A stretch of DNA of 64,000 nucleotides from Cytophagales bacterium (lineage in GTDB: Bacteria > Bacteroidota > Bacteroidia > Cytophagales > Cyclobacteriaceae), in NCBI GenBank assembly GCA_017303795.1, contig JAFLBR010000009.1, positions 1 to 64,000 on the forward strand, written 5' to 3'. Positions 55,642-64,000 of the stretch are shown piece by piece (position 1 is the first letter of the stretch; every line of letters starts with the position of its first letter). The notes below the pieces were generated by a model, which was not told where the DNA came from, did not search any database, and saw only the letters and a program-made list of their open reading frames with translations. The translations under genes and the position numbers were made by a program.

Positions 55642-56343
55642 TTAATCTCTTCTGCCTAAAAAGATCATCACATAATACAACAACATAGTAACGGCACCTA
55701 TCGCTGCCACCACATAGGTCATGGCTGCACTATTCAATGCGTCTTTTGCCATGTCATGCTCCTGGCGGGTTACAATACCACGGGTTTCAACCCAGGCCAA
55801 CGCTCTTTTGCTGGCATCAAACTCTACCGGCAAGGTTACCAGAGCGAACAGCGCAAACACACCATAACATGCAATGATTACGATAAGGGCTAAATCGATA
55901 GAGAAGATGCCTCCTAAAAAGTAAGCTCCGAACATCATACCTAGAAACACAAAGTTGATAACCTTAGCACTGATGTTCTGAACAGGAACCATAGCCGAAC
56001 GAAACTGTAACCAGCTATAAGCTTTAGCATGTTGTACGGCATGGCCACACTCGTGAGCAGCTACTGCAGTTGCTGCCGCGTTGCGACCGTGGTAAACATC
56101 ATGACTTAAGTTAACGGTTTTGTTTGCCGGATTGTAATGATCGGTTAACTGCCCTTCAACAGATATAACCTGCACATCAGCAATTCCGCTATCGGCCAAC
56201 ATAAGCCTTGCTACTTCTGCACCTGTCAGATCTTTTGTAAGCCGGATTTCCGAATACTTTTTGAATTTGTTCTTCAATCTGGAACTTACAATCCAACCCA
56301 CCAGCATGAAGAATCCTGTGATAATTAATGCTCCGAAATTCAT
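55642..56343 (-). CDS. YugP-type neutral zinc metallopeptidase
   Basis: 233 residues with an N-terminal span, a zinc motif AAHECGHAVQHAKAY near residue 97 (HExGH), and three more spans. VYHGRNAAATAVAAHECGH is the family core. The family (DUF 'putative neutral zinc metallopeptidase') is widespread and its substrate is unknown. It stands alone with its own terminator. Confidence 0.92.
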   Translation of the reverse strand: MNFGALIITGFFMLVGWIVSSRLKNKFKKYSEIRLTKDLTGAEVARLMLADSGIADVQVISVEGQLTDHYNPANKTVNLSHDVYHGRNAAATAVAAHECGHAVQHAKAYSWLQFRSAMVPVQNISAKVINFVFLGMMFGAYFLGGIFSIDLALIVIIACYGVFALFALVTLPVEFDASKRALAWVETRGIVTRQEHDMAKDALNSAAMTYVVAAIGAVTMLLYYVMIFLGRRD

Positions 56344-56577
56344 AGTCTTTATTATTTAATTTATGTTCGTTTAACTCTTTTTAAGAATTCTGTTTGGGGT
56401 TTTAACAAACACCTCCATCCTTTTTACAACATCTGCGCCAACAAAATTTCCTGTCAAATAGTCACTTCATTTCACTAAAGTATCAGAAACAAGGCCCAAA
56501 ATCAAGACTAGCTAGTGTCTTCACTCAAAAACCAGGCACTACTCCAACTAACAATGGTTTTTTGACTTTGATCCAAA

Positions 56578-57576
56578 CTACTTTACCGGCTGCTTTTTCA
56601 ATCGCATTAACGCGTAGCTGATGATCAACGAAATTACTCCAGCCACAATCATCACGAAAGTTTGCCAGCCATGAAAAATGAATACAAACGCAATAGCATC
56701 GGCTTGCGGCAAATTATATAGTGTTACCAACCCCAAAGGCACTAAAGTGTGATAAGAACCGGCACCACCTGGCAGCGGTGCCGCCATTGCAATAGCGCCA
56801 ATAGCAAACAAAGTAAGCACAGCACTTATACCCAGGTTGCTGGTTTCCGGAAAGGCTAATACAACCATGTAGCTCATTAAAAAATATAAAGCCCAGATTG
56901 TAATGGAATAAAAAACAAAAAGTGTTTTGTTCTTAAGTCGGAACACCGCCATCAATCCCTCTTTAAAACCCAGAAATAATTTCTTTAGTTTTTCATTTCT
57001 ACGGATCAGGTACACGCCACCAATCAACAAACCAATACCAGCCACACCCACCACAATCCAAATGGTGTAAGACCTTTCTCCAGACGCAAACGGAAGCGTA
57101 TCGATGAACTCTTTTAATTTATCCCACTCCACAATAAACGAAAGGGCTATCAGTGCAATTAAACAAATTAAATCAATCAAGCGCTCAACCACTACAGTAC
57201 CAAACGATACTTCGATGGGTGTTTGTTCTAACTTATAAAGATTGTAGCAACGCGATACTTCACCACCACGGGGTACGGCCAGATTTACGAGATAGCCAAT
57301 CATCAACGAAAGAAAACTATTACCAAAAGAAATAACGTTACCTGTTGGCGCAAGTAACATCCTCCAGCGCTCGGCCCGCAAGGCATGGCTAACCATAGCC
57401 ACCACGGCCATCAATAGCAGGTAGCCTTTGTTGCATCGCTTCCAGGCGTTCCAAAGAAATTCTGATTTGTTTTCGCCTTCGGCAACAACTAACCCTCGCA
57501 ATGAAAGCCATAATAGCGCAACCGTAATCGCGAAGATTATTAAATACTGTAAAGCTGCTTTTAGTTTGGGATGCAA
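56578..57576 (-). CDS. flippase-like membrane protein (UPF0104 / LPG-synthase TM region)
   Basis: 332 residues with about eight spans and the family motifs FGNSFLSLMIGYLVNLAVPRGG (early) and AAPLPGGAGSYHTLVPLGLVT (late). The family includes MprF-type flippases. No lysyl-transfer domain is attached, so it may move a lipid, substrate unknown. It begins 2 bases after panD and is the last gene of the panC-panD operon. Confidence 0.9.
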   Translation of the reverse strand: MHPKLKAALQYLIIFAITVALLWLSLRGLVVAEGENKSEFLWNAWKRCNKGYLLLMAVVAMVSHALRAERWRMLLAPTGNVISFGNSFLSLMIGYLVNLAVPRGGEVSRCYNLYKLEQTPIEVSFGTVVVERLIDLICLIALIALSFIVEWDKLKEFIDTLPFASGERSYTIWIVVGVAGIGLLIGGVYLIRRNEKLKKLFLGFKEGLMAVFRLKNKTLFVFYSITIWALYFLMSYMVVLAFPETSNLGISAVLTLFAIGAIAMAAPLPGGAGSYHTLVPLGLVTLYNLPQADAIAFVFIFHGWQTFVMIVAGVISLIISYALMRLKKQPVK

Positions 57577-57578
57577 GA

Positions 57579-57926
57579 TTAGTTCAGCAAATTATCAGGG
57601 CCGGGAAAAATTAACGAAGGCTTAAAGGTACGCGCTTCTTCCATTTCCATCGAGGCATACGAAATAATAATTACCATATCCCCTACCTGGGCCTTACGTG
57701 CGGCTGGTCCGTTTAGACAAACTGTTCCAGAGTTTCGTTCGCCTCTGATAACATACGTATCAAGGCGTTCGCCATTGTTAATGTTTACAACCTGCACTTT
57801 TTCACCTTCTATCAGGTTGGCGGCATCCATCAGATTTTCATCTATAGTAATGCTGCCTACATAATGAAGTTCAGCTTGGGTAATTTTTACCCGGTGTATC
57901 TTCGATTTTAAAACTTCAATTCTCAT
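57579..57926 (-). CDS. panD: aspartate 1-decarboxylase
   Basis: 115 residues. The proenzyme cleaves itself at Gly24-Ser25 in HYVGSITID to give the pyruvoyl group; Lys9 and Tyr22 of the active site and a later [10 protein letters not shown] and [12 protein letters not shown] are present. It makes beta-alanine for pantothenate. Its start overlaps the panC stop by about 11 bases. Confidence 0.96.
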   Translation of the reverse strand: MRIEVLKSKIHRVKITQAELHYVGSITIDENLMDAANLIEGEKVQVVNINNGERLDTYVIRGERNSGTVCLNGPAARKAQVGDMVIIISYASMEMEEARTFKPSLIFPGPDNLLN

Positions 57927-58764
57927 CGTTCATCATCAAATTATCAATCAATCGCACTTCGCCAGCATAACCGGCAATCAGTAAAATACTTTGTGGTGTA
58001 ACACTTTTTAGCAGCGATAAGTTTGTAGAGTCGGCTAAAGCCAGATACTCTAGTTTAATTTCAGGCTGGCTTTCGCAAAACTGTTTAATTTCTTCCTGTA
58101 CTGCATCAAACGGCACTCTTGCTTGCAAAAGTGTTTTAGCTTTTTGTAATCCCTTATAAAATACCAAAGCACTTTTACGGTGATCGGCCGAAAGCCTGGT
58201 GTTGCGCGATGACATAGCCAGTCCGTCTGGTTCGCGTATAGTAGGAACAAGCTTTAGCACGACATCCAGGTTCAAATCGGCAACCAGTTTGCGTACAATC
58301 ATGGCCTGCTGAAAATCTTTCTGACCGAAGTAAGCTCGCTGAGGCGCCACAATATTCAGCAGTTTAGAAACTACCAGACCTACTCCACTAAAATGCCCCG
58401 GCCTGAACTCGCCCTCCAGAATCTTATCCAAAAATCCAAAGTCAAAACGGATATGATCCTGATGTGGATACATTTCGGTTTGCGTGGGACAAAATAGAAC
58501 ATCGCACCCAACTTTTTCTAATAACTCAACATCATGTTGCAGCGTGTTGGGGTATTTAGCCAGATCGCCAGGATTATTAAACTGAGTTGGATTTACAAAA
58601 ATGCTACAGACTGTAAGGGTGTTTTCCTTTCGGGAAGCTTGAACCAGAACCAGGTGGCCAGCGTGAAGTGCACCCATGGTAGGCACAAACCCGATAGAAT
58701 CTCCGGGCTGCCGAAACTGTTTTAAAAAGGCTTTAAGGGAAGCGATTTCCTTAAAAATCTCCAT
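57916..58764 (-). CDS. panC: pantothenate synthetase
   Basis: 282 residues. HIGH-like motif [32 protein letters not shown] and the KMSKS-like loop [13 protein letters not shown] bind pantoate, beta-alanine and ATP. It joins pantoate to beta-alanine, the product of the next gene panD. The operon is divergent from the GT5-like gene. Confidence 0.97.
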   Translation of the reverse strand: MEIFKEIASLKAFLKQFRQPGDSIGFVPTMGALHAGHLVLVQASRKENTLTVCSIFVNPTQFNNPGDLAKYPNTLQHDVELLEKVGCDVLFCPTQTEMYPHQDHIRFDFGFLDKILEGEFRPGHFSGVGLVVSKLLNIVAPQRAYFGQKDFQQAMIVRKLVADLNLDVVLKLVPTIREPDGLAMSSRNTRLSADHRKSALVFYKGLQKAKTLLQARVPFDAVQEEIKQFCESQPEIKLEYLALADSTNLSLLKSVTPQSILLIAGYAGEVRLIDNLMMNDEN

Positions 58765-58816
58765 TTCAGGGCTTTTTTGAAGGGTGCCAAATATAGGTCT
58801 AATGGCGGAAGATTAG

Positions 58817-58847
58817 TTGAACCCGGGGTTAAAATTCCGTACTTTTG
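58817..58847 (+). promoter_or_regulatory. promoter of the GT5-like gene
   Basis: A TTG half of the -33 box at 58817-58819, a 20-base spacer, then TACTTTTG (58840-58847), matching TAnnTTTG. It fits the spacing of the Bacteroidota consensus and lies 38 bases before the ATG at 58885. Confidence 0.6.
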
Positions 58848-58884
58848 TAGTCCTATTTTCTATACAGAACTTAAAAACAAGATC

Positions 58885-59688
58885 ATGTCTAAAATCCGTA
58901 TTCTTTATGTAGCCAGCGAGATCAATCCATTTTTGCAGACTACGGAAGTTTCTGAATTTGTAAGAAAACTTCCGCAAGCCATGCAGGAAAAAGGGATGGA
59001 AATCCGAATTCTGGTGCCGAGGTTTGGGTTGATTAATGAGAGAAAGAATCGGTTACACGAAGTAGTGCGACTTTCAGGAATTAACATTGCAGTGGGCGAT
59101 GAAGAAAAACCTTTGATTATTAAGGTAGCTTCTATACCCAATGCCAAATTGCAGGTATATTTTATTGATAATGAAGATTATTTTCATCGTAAACATGTTT
59201 TTCACGATAAGGAAAACAAGTTTTATGAAGATAATGATGAACGTGCCATCTTCTTCTGCAAAGGCGTAATTGAAACCGTGCGCAAATTAGGTTGGGCGCC
59301 TGATATTGTTCATTGTAACGACTGGATTACCAGCTTCATTCCATTGTATTTGAAAACCACGTATAAGAACGATCCGTTGTTCAAAAACACTAAAACGGTT
59401 TTCACCATCTACAACAATAGCTTTACGCATAAGTTTAAAGGCGATTTGATGGGCAAAGTGCGCATGATGGATATTGAGGATAACATGCTGGGCCATCTGA
59501 AAACTGCCGATTACGAAGGCTTTATTAAATTAGGCGCGCAATTCTCGGATGTGGTTTCTACAGCCGGGGACAATAAAAAGTTAGAAGGATTAGTTAAGAA
59601 GCTAAAAGAGACAAAAGTTGAAGCCATTGAGAAAGACGATAACTACACCGAATCGTTCTACAACCTTTATACAGAGCTGGTGGGCTAA
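58885..59688 (+). CDS. one-domain glycogen/starch-synthase-like protein (GT5 N-terminal domain)
   Basis: 267 residues from ATG 58885 (MSKIRILYVASEINPF); an upstream in-frame start at 58777 would extend through the promoter. The sequence is the N-terminal Rossmann domain of glycogen synthase: VASEINPFLQTTEVSEFVRKLP, FFCKGVIETVRKLGWAPDIVHCND, FTIYNNSF. The second GT-B domain that completes the active site and binds the nucleotide sugar is absent. This short form is a recurrent Bacteroidota gene beside panC, so it is probably not a recent truncation; it may lack synthase activity. The next gene overlaps its end. Confidence 0.85.
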   Translation: MSKIRILYVASEINPFLQTTEVSEFVRKLPQAMQEKGMEIRILVPRFGLINERKNRLHEVVRLSGINIAVGDEEKPLIIKVASIPNAKLQVYFIDNEDYFHRKHVFHDKENKFYEDNDERAIFFCKGVIETVRKLGWAPDIVHCNDWITSFIPLYLKTTYKNDPLFKNTKTVFTIYNNSFTHKFKGDLMGKVRMMDIEDNMLGHLKTADYEGFIKLGAQFSDVVSTAGDNKKLEGLVKKLKETKVEAIEKDDNYTESFYNLYTELVG

Positions 59689-61099
59689 GGCCCACCTGTT
59701 CTTATTTACAGCCATTTTATTTTCGTGCGAGGAAGACCTGAACCTGTTAGGGTTCAGGGGCGATGATCAGCGCTTTAAAGTTTATTATGCTGAGATTCCA
59801 GTGCCCAGCAGTGTGCTATTATTAGATTCCGTGCAGACCACAAACACAACTACGCTCGAAACGAGTAGAGTCTTGGTTGGAAATTATTCTGATCCGATAT
59901 TTGGAGAAATAACAGCCAAAGCAATTGGCCAAATTCGAGCCGGTGACGTTTCTAGTTTTCTTCCATCTGGTTCAGTTTACGACTCAGTAGTATTTCAAAC
60001 AAGATTGGACTTTTACAATTACGGATCGAAAGAATTGACCGACTTCGAAATTGCTATTCATGAAGTGACAGAAGTGATGCCCTTGAATAAACAATATTTT
60101 AATAAAACTGAGATTTCGCACAATCCCATTCCATTGGGTGTAATAAGCAAACGGTTAGATCCTGTATTCTTAGATAACCAGTTACCCTATGCTGAATCTG
60201 ATACCTTACTGATACTTAAAACTAGACTTGATGATTCCTTTGGCCAACGATTATTTGATGCTATTGACCCTGAGGATGAAAATTTTACCAACTTTAATCT
60301 CTTTAAAAATAATTTTAGAGGTTTAGCAATAATACCAAAAGTGGCAGACAAAATAATTGGGCTTCGAAGTAATGCTAGTACAATTGTTCTTGTATACTAT
60401 CATTATATGGATAATGGAGGGGCCACACCGATTAGCCGAGTTGGAGTTAAAGGATTTGGTTTCGTTGGTGGGATATCATTCTCAAGTATTACATCAGATC
60501 GATCCAGTACAGAACTGGCTGGTCTCCTAAACTACCATGAAGACTTCTCTCCTCCTATAAATCGTTATGTCCAATCGGGGGCGGGAATTACAACCAAATT
60601 AGATTTTTCAGGATTCTATAATTTGATTGATGAATACCCTAACGTTATAATTAACTCAGCAGAGCTGGTAATTGACAATGTTGCCGAACCCGGAAATTTT
60701 GAATATCCAACCATAGGCCTGATCATGTTGGATGAAAACAATAAGCTTAGAAAAATGACACTAACTGCCGATAAAGATTCAGCAGAATATGTTTCCTTCA
60801 GGAATAAAATAGCAATGGGAAACTTCTTAAGTAATGACGCATTTTCTGTGCCCTACGCTATTACTGATGCTACCTCTTTACTTGGTCTCACCTATTCAAA
60901 AGATGATGATAAGTTTGTTTCTTATCCAACACTATTCTTCCAGCAGTTGTATGCCCTGAAAGAAGAAAAACGGTATACTGATTGGGCACTAGTTCCTGTT
61001 TCGCCTACACCTACCAAAACGGTTAACCGGGCGGTATTCAATAAAGATAATATCAAATTGAAAGTTTATTATACACGACCTAATATTCCTGCAAACTAA
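59618..61099 (+). CDS. DUF4270 family lipoprotein
   Basis: Up to 493 residues. A lipoprotein signal ends FLFTAILFSCEEDLNLLG, where the lipobox FSC and the EEDLNLLG that follows are the DUF4270 opening; GNYSDPIFGEITAKAIGQIR and SDTLLILKTRLDD continue the family pattern. The frame has no ATG before the signal; TTG at 59618 or 59627 lies inside the previous gene, so the start is unsure and a 60-70-base overlap is implied. Translation coupling to the GT5-like gene is likely. Function unknown, outer-surface location inferred. Confidence 0.85.
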   Translation: MKPLRKTITTPNRSTTFIQSWWAKAHLFLFTAILFSCEEDLNLLGFRGDDQRFKVYYAEIPVPSSVLLLDSVQTTNTTTLETSRVLVGNYSDPIFGEITAKAIGQIRAGDVSSFLPSGSVYDSVVFQTRLDFYNYGSKELTDFEIAIHEVTEVMPLNKQYFNKTEISHNPIPLGVISKRLDPVFLDNQLPYAESDTLLILKTRLDDSFGQRLFDAIDPEDENFTNFNLFKNNFRGLAIIPKVADKIIGLRSNASTIVLVYYHYMDNGGATPISRVGVKGFGFVGGISFSSITSDRSSTELAGLLNYHEDFSPPINRYVQSGAGITTKLDFSGFYNLIDEYPNVIINSAELVIDNVAEPGNFEYPTIGLIMLDENNKLRKMTLTADKDSAEYVSFRNKIAMGNFLSNDAFSVPYAITDATSLLGLTYSKDDDKFVSYPTLFFQQLYALKEEKRYTDWALVPVSPTPTKTVNRAVFNKDNIKLKVYYTRPNIPAN

Positions 61100-61105
61100 A
61101 AACCT

Positions 61106-62941
61106 ATGTGTGGTATTGTGGCGTATGTGGGCCACCGTCAGGCTCACGAAGTAATTATAAAGGGCCTGAAGCGATTGGAATACCGTGGCTATGATAGCAC
61201 CGGTATTGCACTTTTAAATGGCGGCCTTAATGTGTACAAAAAGAAAGGTAAGGTTACCGAACTGGAAAACTTCGTTAAAGGGCAAAACCTAAATAGCACT
61301 ATTGGTATGGGCCACACGCGTTGGGCCACGCATGGCGAGCCTAACGATGAGAATGCACACCCACATTATTCAGCCACAAAAAACTTAGCCATTATCCACA
61401 ATGGTATTATCGAAAATTATTCGGCCCTTAAACAGGATTTACTCCGCAAGGGTCATACTTTTTTAAGCGAAACCGATACAGAAGTATTCATTCATTTTAT
61501 TGAAGACATTCAACAGAATGAAAAATGTACATTGGATGAAGCAGTGCGATTAGCACTTACAAAAGTGGTAGGTGCTTACGCGATAGTGGTAATGTCGGTG
61601 CATCAACCCAACTTATTAATTGCAGCCCGTAAGGGAAGTCCTTTGGTGTTAGGTGTTGGCCGGGGCGAATTTTTTATGGCTTCAGATGCAACCCCCATTA
61701 TTGAATACACTAATGAAGTGGTGTATTTAAATGATCAGGAAATCGCCATTATTGATAATGGTAAACTTACTATTAAGGATACTTCTAATCTTCCGCTTAC
61801 ACCGTACGTACAAACAGTTGATCTGGAACTGGAAGCAATTGAAAAAGGTGGCTTTGAACATTTCATGCTCAAAGAAATTTTTGAGCAACCGCGTTCCATT
61901 AAAGATTGTATGCGCGGCCGTTTGGATTCTGCTTCGGGCCGATTAGTCTTAGGTGGTTTGCGCGAATACTTGAACAAACTGGTGCAAGCCGATAGGATTA
62001 TTATTGTGGCTTGCGGCACTTCGTGGCATGCCGGATTAGTAGCCGAATATTTCTTTGAAGAGTTTTGTCGCATACCCGTTGAAGTTGAGTACGCATCAGA
62101 ATTTCGGTATCGCAACCCGATTGTGCGCGAAGGCGATGTAGTAATTGCAATTTCGCAATCTGGTGAAACTGCCGATACATTAGCGGCAATCGAATTGGCT
62201 AAATCCAAGGGTGCTATCATATTTGGAGTTTGTAACGTAGTAGGTTCTTCCATTGCGCGCGCCACGCATGCCGGTGCTTACACCCATGCGGGGCCCGAAA
62301 TTGGAGTAGCCAGCACAAAAGCGTTCACCGCACAACTTACCGTGCTGAACATGATTGCTTTAATTGTAGCTCAGAAGAAAGGAACCATTACCGAACAGAA
62401 ACTGAACGAGCTTTTAGTGGAAATGGAAAACCTACCCGCTAAAGTTGAAAAGGTTTTGAAACTCAACGATCAGATTAAAAAGATTGCTGAAGAGTTTAAA
62501 GACTCCACCAACTTCTTGTATCTCGGTCGCGGTTATAATTTCCCGGTTGCATTAGAAGGCGCGTTAAAGCTAAAAGAGATTTCGTACATACATGCAGAAG
62601 GTTACCCGGCTGCCGAAATGAAACACGGCCCCATTGCATTGATAGATGCTGAAATGCCAGTAGCTTTTATTGCTACCAAAGACAGCTCTTACGAGAAAGT
62701 TGTTTCCAACATACAAGAAGTGAAAGCCCGCAAGGGCCGGGTAATTTCTATTGTGACTGAAGGCGATACTCTAATTCCTAAAATGTCGGAGTTTGTAATT
62801 GAAGTACCGCCCGTAGCAGAGGCATTAGTCCCACTGATTTCAGTTGTGCCCTTGCAATTACTCTCCTACCACATTGCTGTAATGCGCGGCTGTAATGTAG
62901 ATCAACCCAGAAACCTGGCTAAGTCTGTAACGGTTGAGTAA
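61106..62941 (+). CDS. glmS: glutamine-fructose-6-phosphate aminotransferase
   Basis: 611 residues. N-terminal Cys2 of CGIVAYVG is the glutaminase nucleophile; GHTRWATHGEPND and HNGIIENY complete that domain. Two SIS sugar-isomerase domains follow (CGTSWHAGLVAEY, SQSGETADT, then ALKLKEISYIHAEGYPAAEMKHGPIAL), ending in PRNLAKSVTVE, the expected C-terminus. It makes glucosamine-6-phosphate for cell-wall synthesis. No glmS ribozyme is seen upstream; the gap to the DUF4270 stop is 6 bases. Confidence 0.97.
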   Translation: MCGIVAYVGHRQAHEVIIKGLKRLEYRGYDSTGIALLNGGLNVYKKKGKVTELENFVKGQNLNSTIGMGHTRWATHGEPNDENAHPHYSATKNLAIIHNGIIENYSALKQDLLRKGHTFLSETDTEVFIHFIEDIQQNEKCTLDEAVRLALTKVVGAYAIVVMSVHQPNLLIAARKGSPLVLGVGRGEFFMASDATPIIEYTNEVVYLNDQEIAIIDNGKLTIKDTSNLPLTPYVQTVDLELEAIEKGGFEHFMLKEIFEQPRSIKDCMRGRLDSASGRLVLGGLREYLNKLVQADRIIIVACGTSWHAGLVAEYFFEEFCRIPVEVEYASEFRYRNPIVREGDVVIAISQSGETADTLAAIELAKSKGAIIFGVCNVVGSSIARATHAGAYTHAGPEIGVASTKAFTAQLTVLNMIALIVAQKKGTITEQKLNELLVEMENLPAKVEKVLKLNDQIKKIAEEFKDSTNFLYLGRGYNFPVALEGALKLKEISYIHAEGYPAAEMKHGPIALIDAEMPVAFIATKDSSYEKVVSNIQEVKARKGRVISIVTEGDTLIPKMSEFVIEVPPVAEALVPLISVVPLQLLSYHIAVMRGCNVDQPRNLAKSVTVE

Positions 62942-62980
62942 ACATATCTTCTTCTGATTAGATAGCCAGGCCGCAAACCT

Positions 62981-63487
62981 TCAATGTGGTAATTTGTTTT
63001 GCAAAACTCCGTACACATAGGTACCTGCAATTGCGCTTAACAGTGTAACTACTACAACCACTAAGCCACTGCCTATCTGCGCAAACAAAGGGCCGGGGCA
63101 TGCACCTGTTATTCCCCACCCTAATCCGAACATCAAGCCACCAATTACATTACCCCAATGAAATGGTTTTGCATGAAATATTACTTTTTCGCCTTGAATG
63201 GTTTTGATGTTGAAACGTTTGATCATCCAAACTGAGATAGCCCCCACAACTACCGCGGTTCCAATCACACCATACATATGAAAGGAATGTAACCGAAACA
63301 TTTCCTGAATGCGATACCATGAAATGATTTCGGACTTAACCGCGATAATCCCAAACAAAATTCCTACGCCCAGGTATTTAAGGTTTGAACCGACCAACGA
63401 TTCAGTGGCAACCTGATCATTGGCAGCTCCACATTCGTCCGGATGTACAACTGAACGCTCCGCAAACTCGTCATTAATTTTTTTCAT
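62981..63487 (-). CDS. YeeE/YedE-type sulfur transport protein (second of a pair)
   Basis: 168 residues with about four spans and the family motif FHWGNVIGGLMFGLGWGITGACPGPLFAQ (cysteine in GACPGP). This half-size protein pairs with the neighbour at 63509; together they match the PmpA-PmpB/TsuA-type permeases that move thiosulfate or persulfide sulfur. It ends a minus-strand operon running out of the window. Confidence 0.88.
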   Translation of the reverse strand: MKKINDEFAERSVVHPDECGAANDQVATESLVGSNLKYLGVGILFGIIAVKSEIISWYRIQEMFRLHSFHMYGVIGTAVVVGAISVWMIKRFNIKTIQGEKVIFHAKPFHWGNVIGGLMFGLGWGITGACPGPLFAQIGSGLVVVVVTLLSAIAGTYVYGVLQNKLPH

Positions 63488-63508
63488 CTTAATAATATCA
63501 TCAATCGG

Positions 63509-64000
63509 TTAAATGATTTTAAATAACCACGGAAATACGAGGTGAACCACGGCAAACCCACCTGCCATAAAACAACAGGTTGCAATTAGCGATGGCCATT
63601 GCAAGGTGGAGAGTCCCATAATTGAATGACCACTGGTACACCCACCAGCATAGCGAGTACCAAACCCAACTAAGAAGCCTCCAATCACAAAAAACACAAG
63701 GCCCTTTAGTGTGAATAGATTTGAAAAATTAAAAATAGAAACCGGAGCCAGATTCCCATCAGCCACAATGCCAAGGTCTGCAAGTGCCTGCACGGTATTG
63801 GCCGAAACTTTTACCGGTTGATGATCCGACAAAAAATTTACAGCAAGAGCAGCCCCCACAACAATACCTGCTACAAAAAACAAATTCCAGATTTCGCGTT
63901 TCCAATCGTATTGAAAAAATGGAACCTTACCCGGCAAGCAGGCAGCACAGATGTGCCGTAAGGAAGATGAAATTCCAAAATGCTTATTGCCTAACAATAA
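63509..64000 (-). CDS. YeeE/YedE-type sulfur transport protein, 5' end outside the window
   Basis: At least 163 residues; the frame is open to the window edge. LLGNKHFGISSSLRHICAACLPG near the edge, then FGTRYAGGCTSGHSIMGLSTLQ, give the family's conserved cysteines (CAAC and GGCTSGH). The missing front probably holds one further span. It lies 20 bases upstream of its partner and is translated with it. Confidence 0.9.
   Translation of the reverse strand, partial: LLLGNKHFGISSSLRHICAACLPGKVPFFQYDWKREIWNLFFVAGIVVGAALAVNFLSDHQPVKVSANTVQALADLGIVADGNLAPVSIFNFSNLFTLKGLVFFVIGGFLVGFGTRYAGGCTSGHSIMGLSTLQWPSLIATCCFMAGGFAVVHLVFPWLFKII

Noticed and set aside
61099..61106. A glmS ribozyme upstream of glmS
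   Set aside because: The gap to the previous gene is only six bases and there is no room for the ribozyme fold.

Overview
The window reads as a chromosome segment of a Bacteroidota bacterium, most likely of the Cytophagales type. The grounds are repeated promoter -7 boxes of the form TAnnTTTG, few Shine-Dalgarno sites, several TTG/GTG starts, a type IX secretion sorting domain on a secreted metalloprotease, DUF4270, DUF3667 and DUF983 proteins, and a panC-panD-flippase block divergent from a one-domain glycogen-synthase-like gene followed by glmS. No ribosomal RNA is present. One tRNA, initiator tRNA-fMet, lies at 35801-35873.

Left end (1-14.5 kb) is an accessory region. It opens with a tyrosine recombinase and a zinc-ribbon protein. 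About 0.8 kb of mostly gene-free DNA follows, holding an orphan terminator beside a tRNA-3'-like sequence. Then comes a defence island on the + strand: a PLD-nuclease/SNF2 helicase, a scar of a RhuM gene, an ORF6N protein, a Type IIG (Eco57I-like) restriction-methylase broken by two frameshifts, a GTPase McrB with a large insert in its AAA+ core, the nuclease McrC, and an unrecognised 169-residue protein overlapping mcrC.

14.5-19.5 kb is a minus-strand sulfur module: a persulfide-dioxygenase-like metallo-beta-lactamase/rhodanese fusion, a Tat-exported SoxB-like protein, an exported rhodanese and a membrane-anchored TsdA-like dihaem cytochrome c. Two YeeE/YedE sulfur transport proteins at the right edge (63-64 kb) may serve the same metabolism.

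19.6-35.7 kb is mainly housekeeping: LysE, DUF983, BrkB, a thioesterase, MltG, TsaC, WbqC, ClpC, a CPBP protease, a VWA-like membrane protein, RarA, DUF3667 and threonine aldolase. It is interrupted by a hipB-hipA toxin-antitoxin islet flanked by 91-bp near-identical direct repeats of the 3' end of the VWA-like gene.

35.8-50.8 kb carries tRNA-fMet, a secreted protein split by a frameshift, Era and Der GTPases, a tiny Ala-rich lipoprotein, a SprT-like protein, an N-acetylglucosamine-kinase-like protein, a cytochrome-b5-fold protein, an RDD protein, an M19 dipeptidase, and a tight operon SpoIIM / membrane protein / DUF4129 / DUF4350 / MoxR / DUF58. 50.9-64 kb carries the T9SS metalloprotease, acyl-CoA dehydrogenase, YugP-type peptidase, pantothenate genes, the GT5-like protein, DUF4270, GlmS and the YeeE pair.

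Most unusual points: the hipBA islet and its repeats, the decayed RM gene with its RhuM/ORF6N scar inside an otherwise intact island, the McrB insert, and TsdA and SoxB-like proteins together without soxYZ or soxAX in view.
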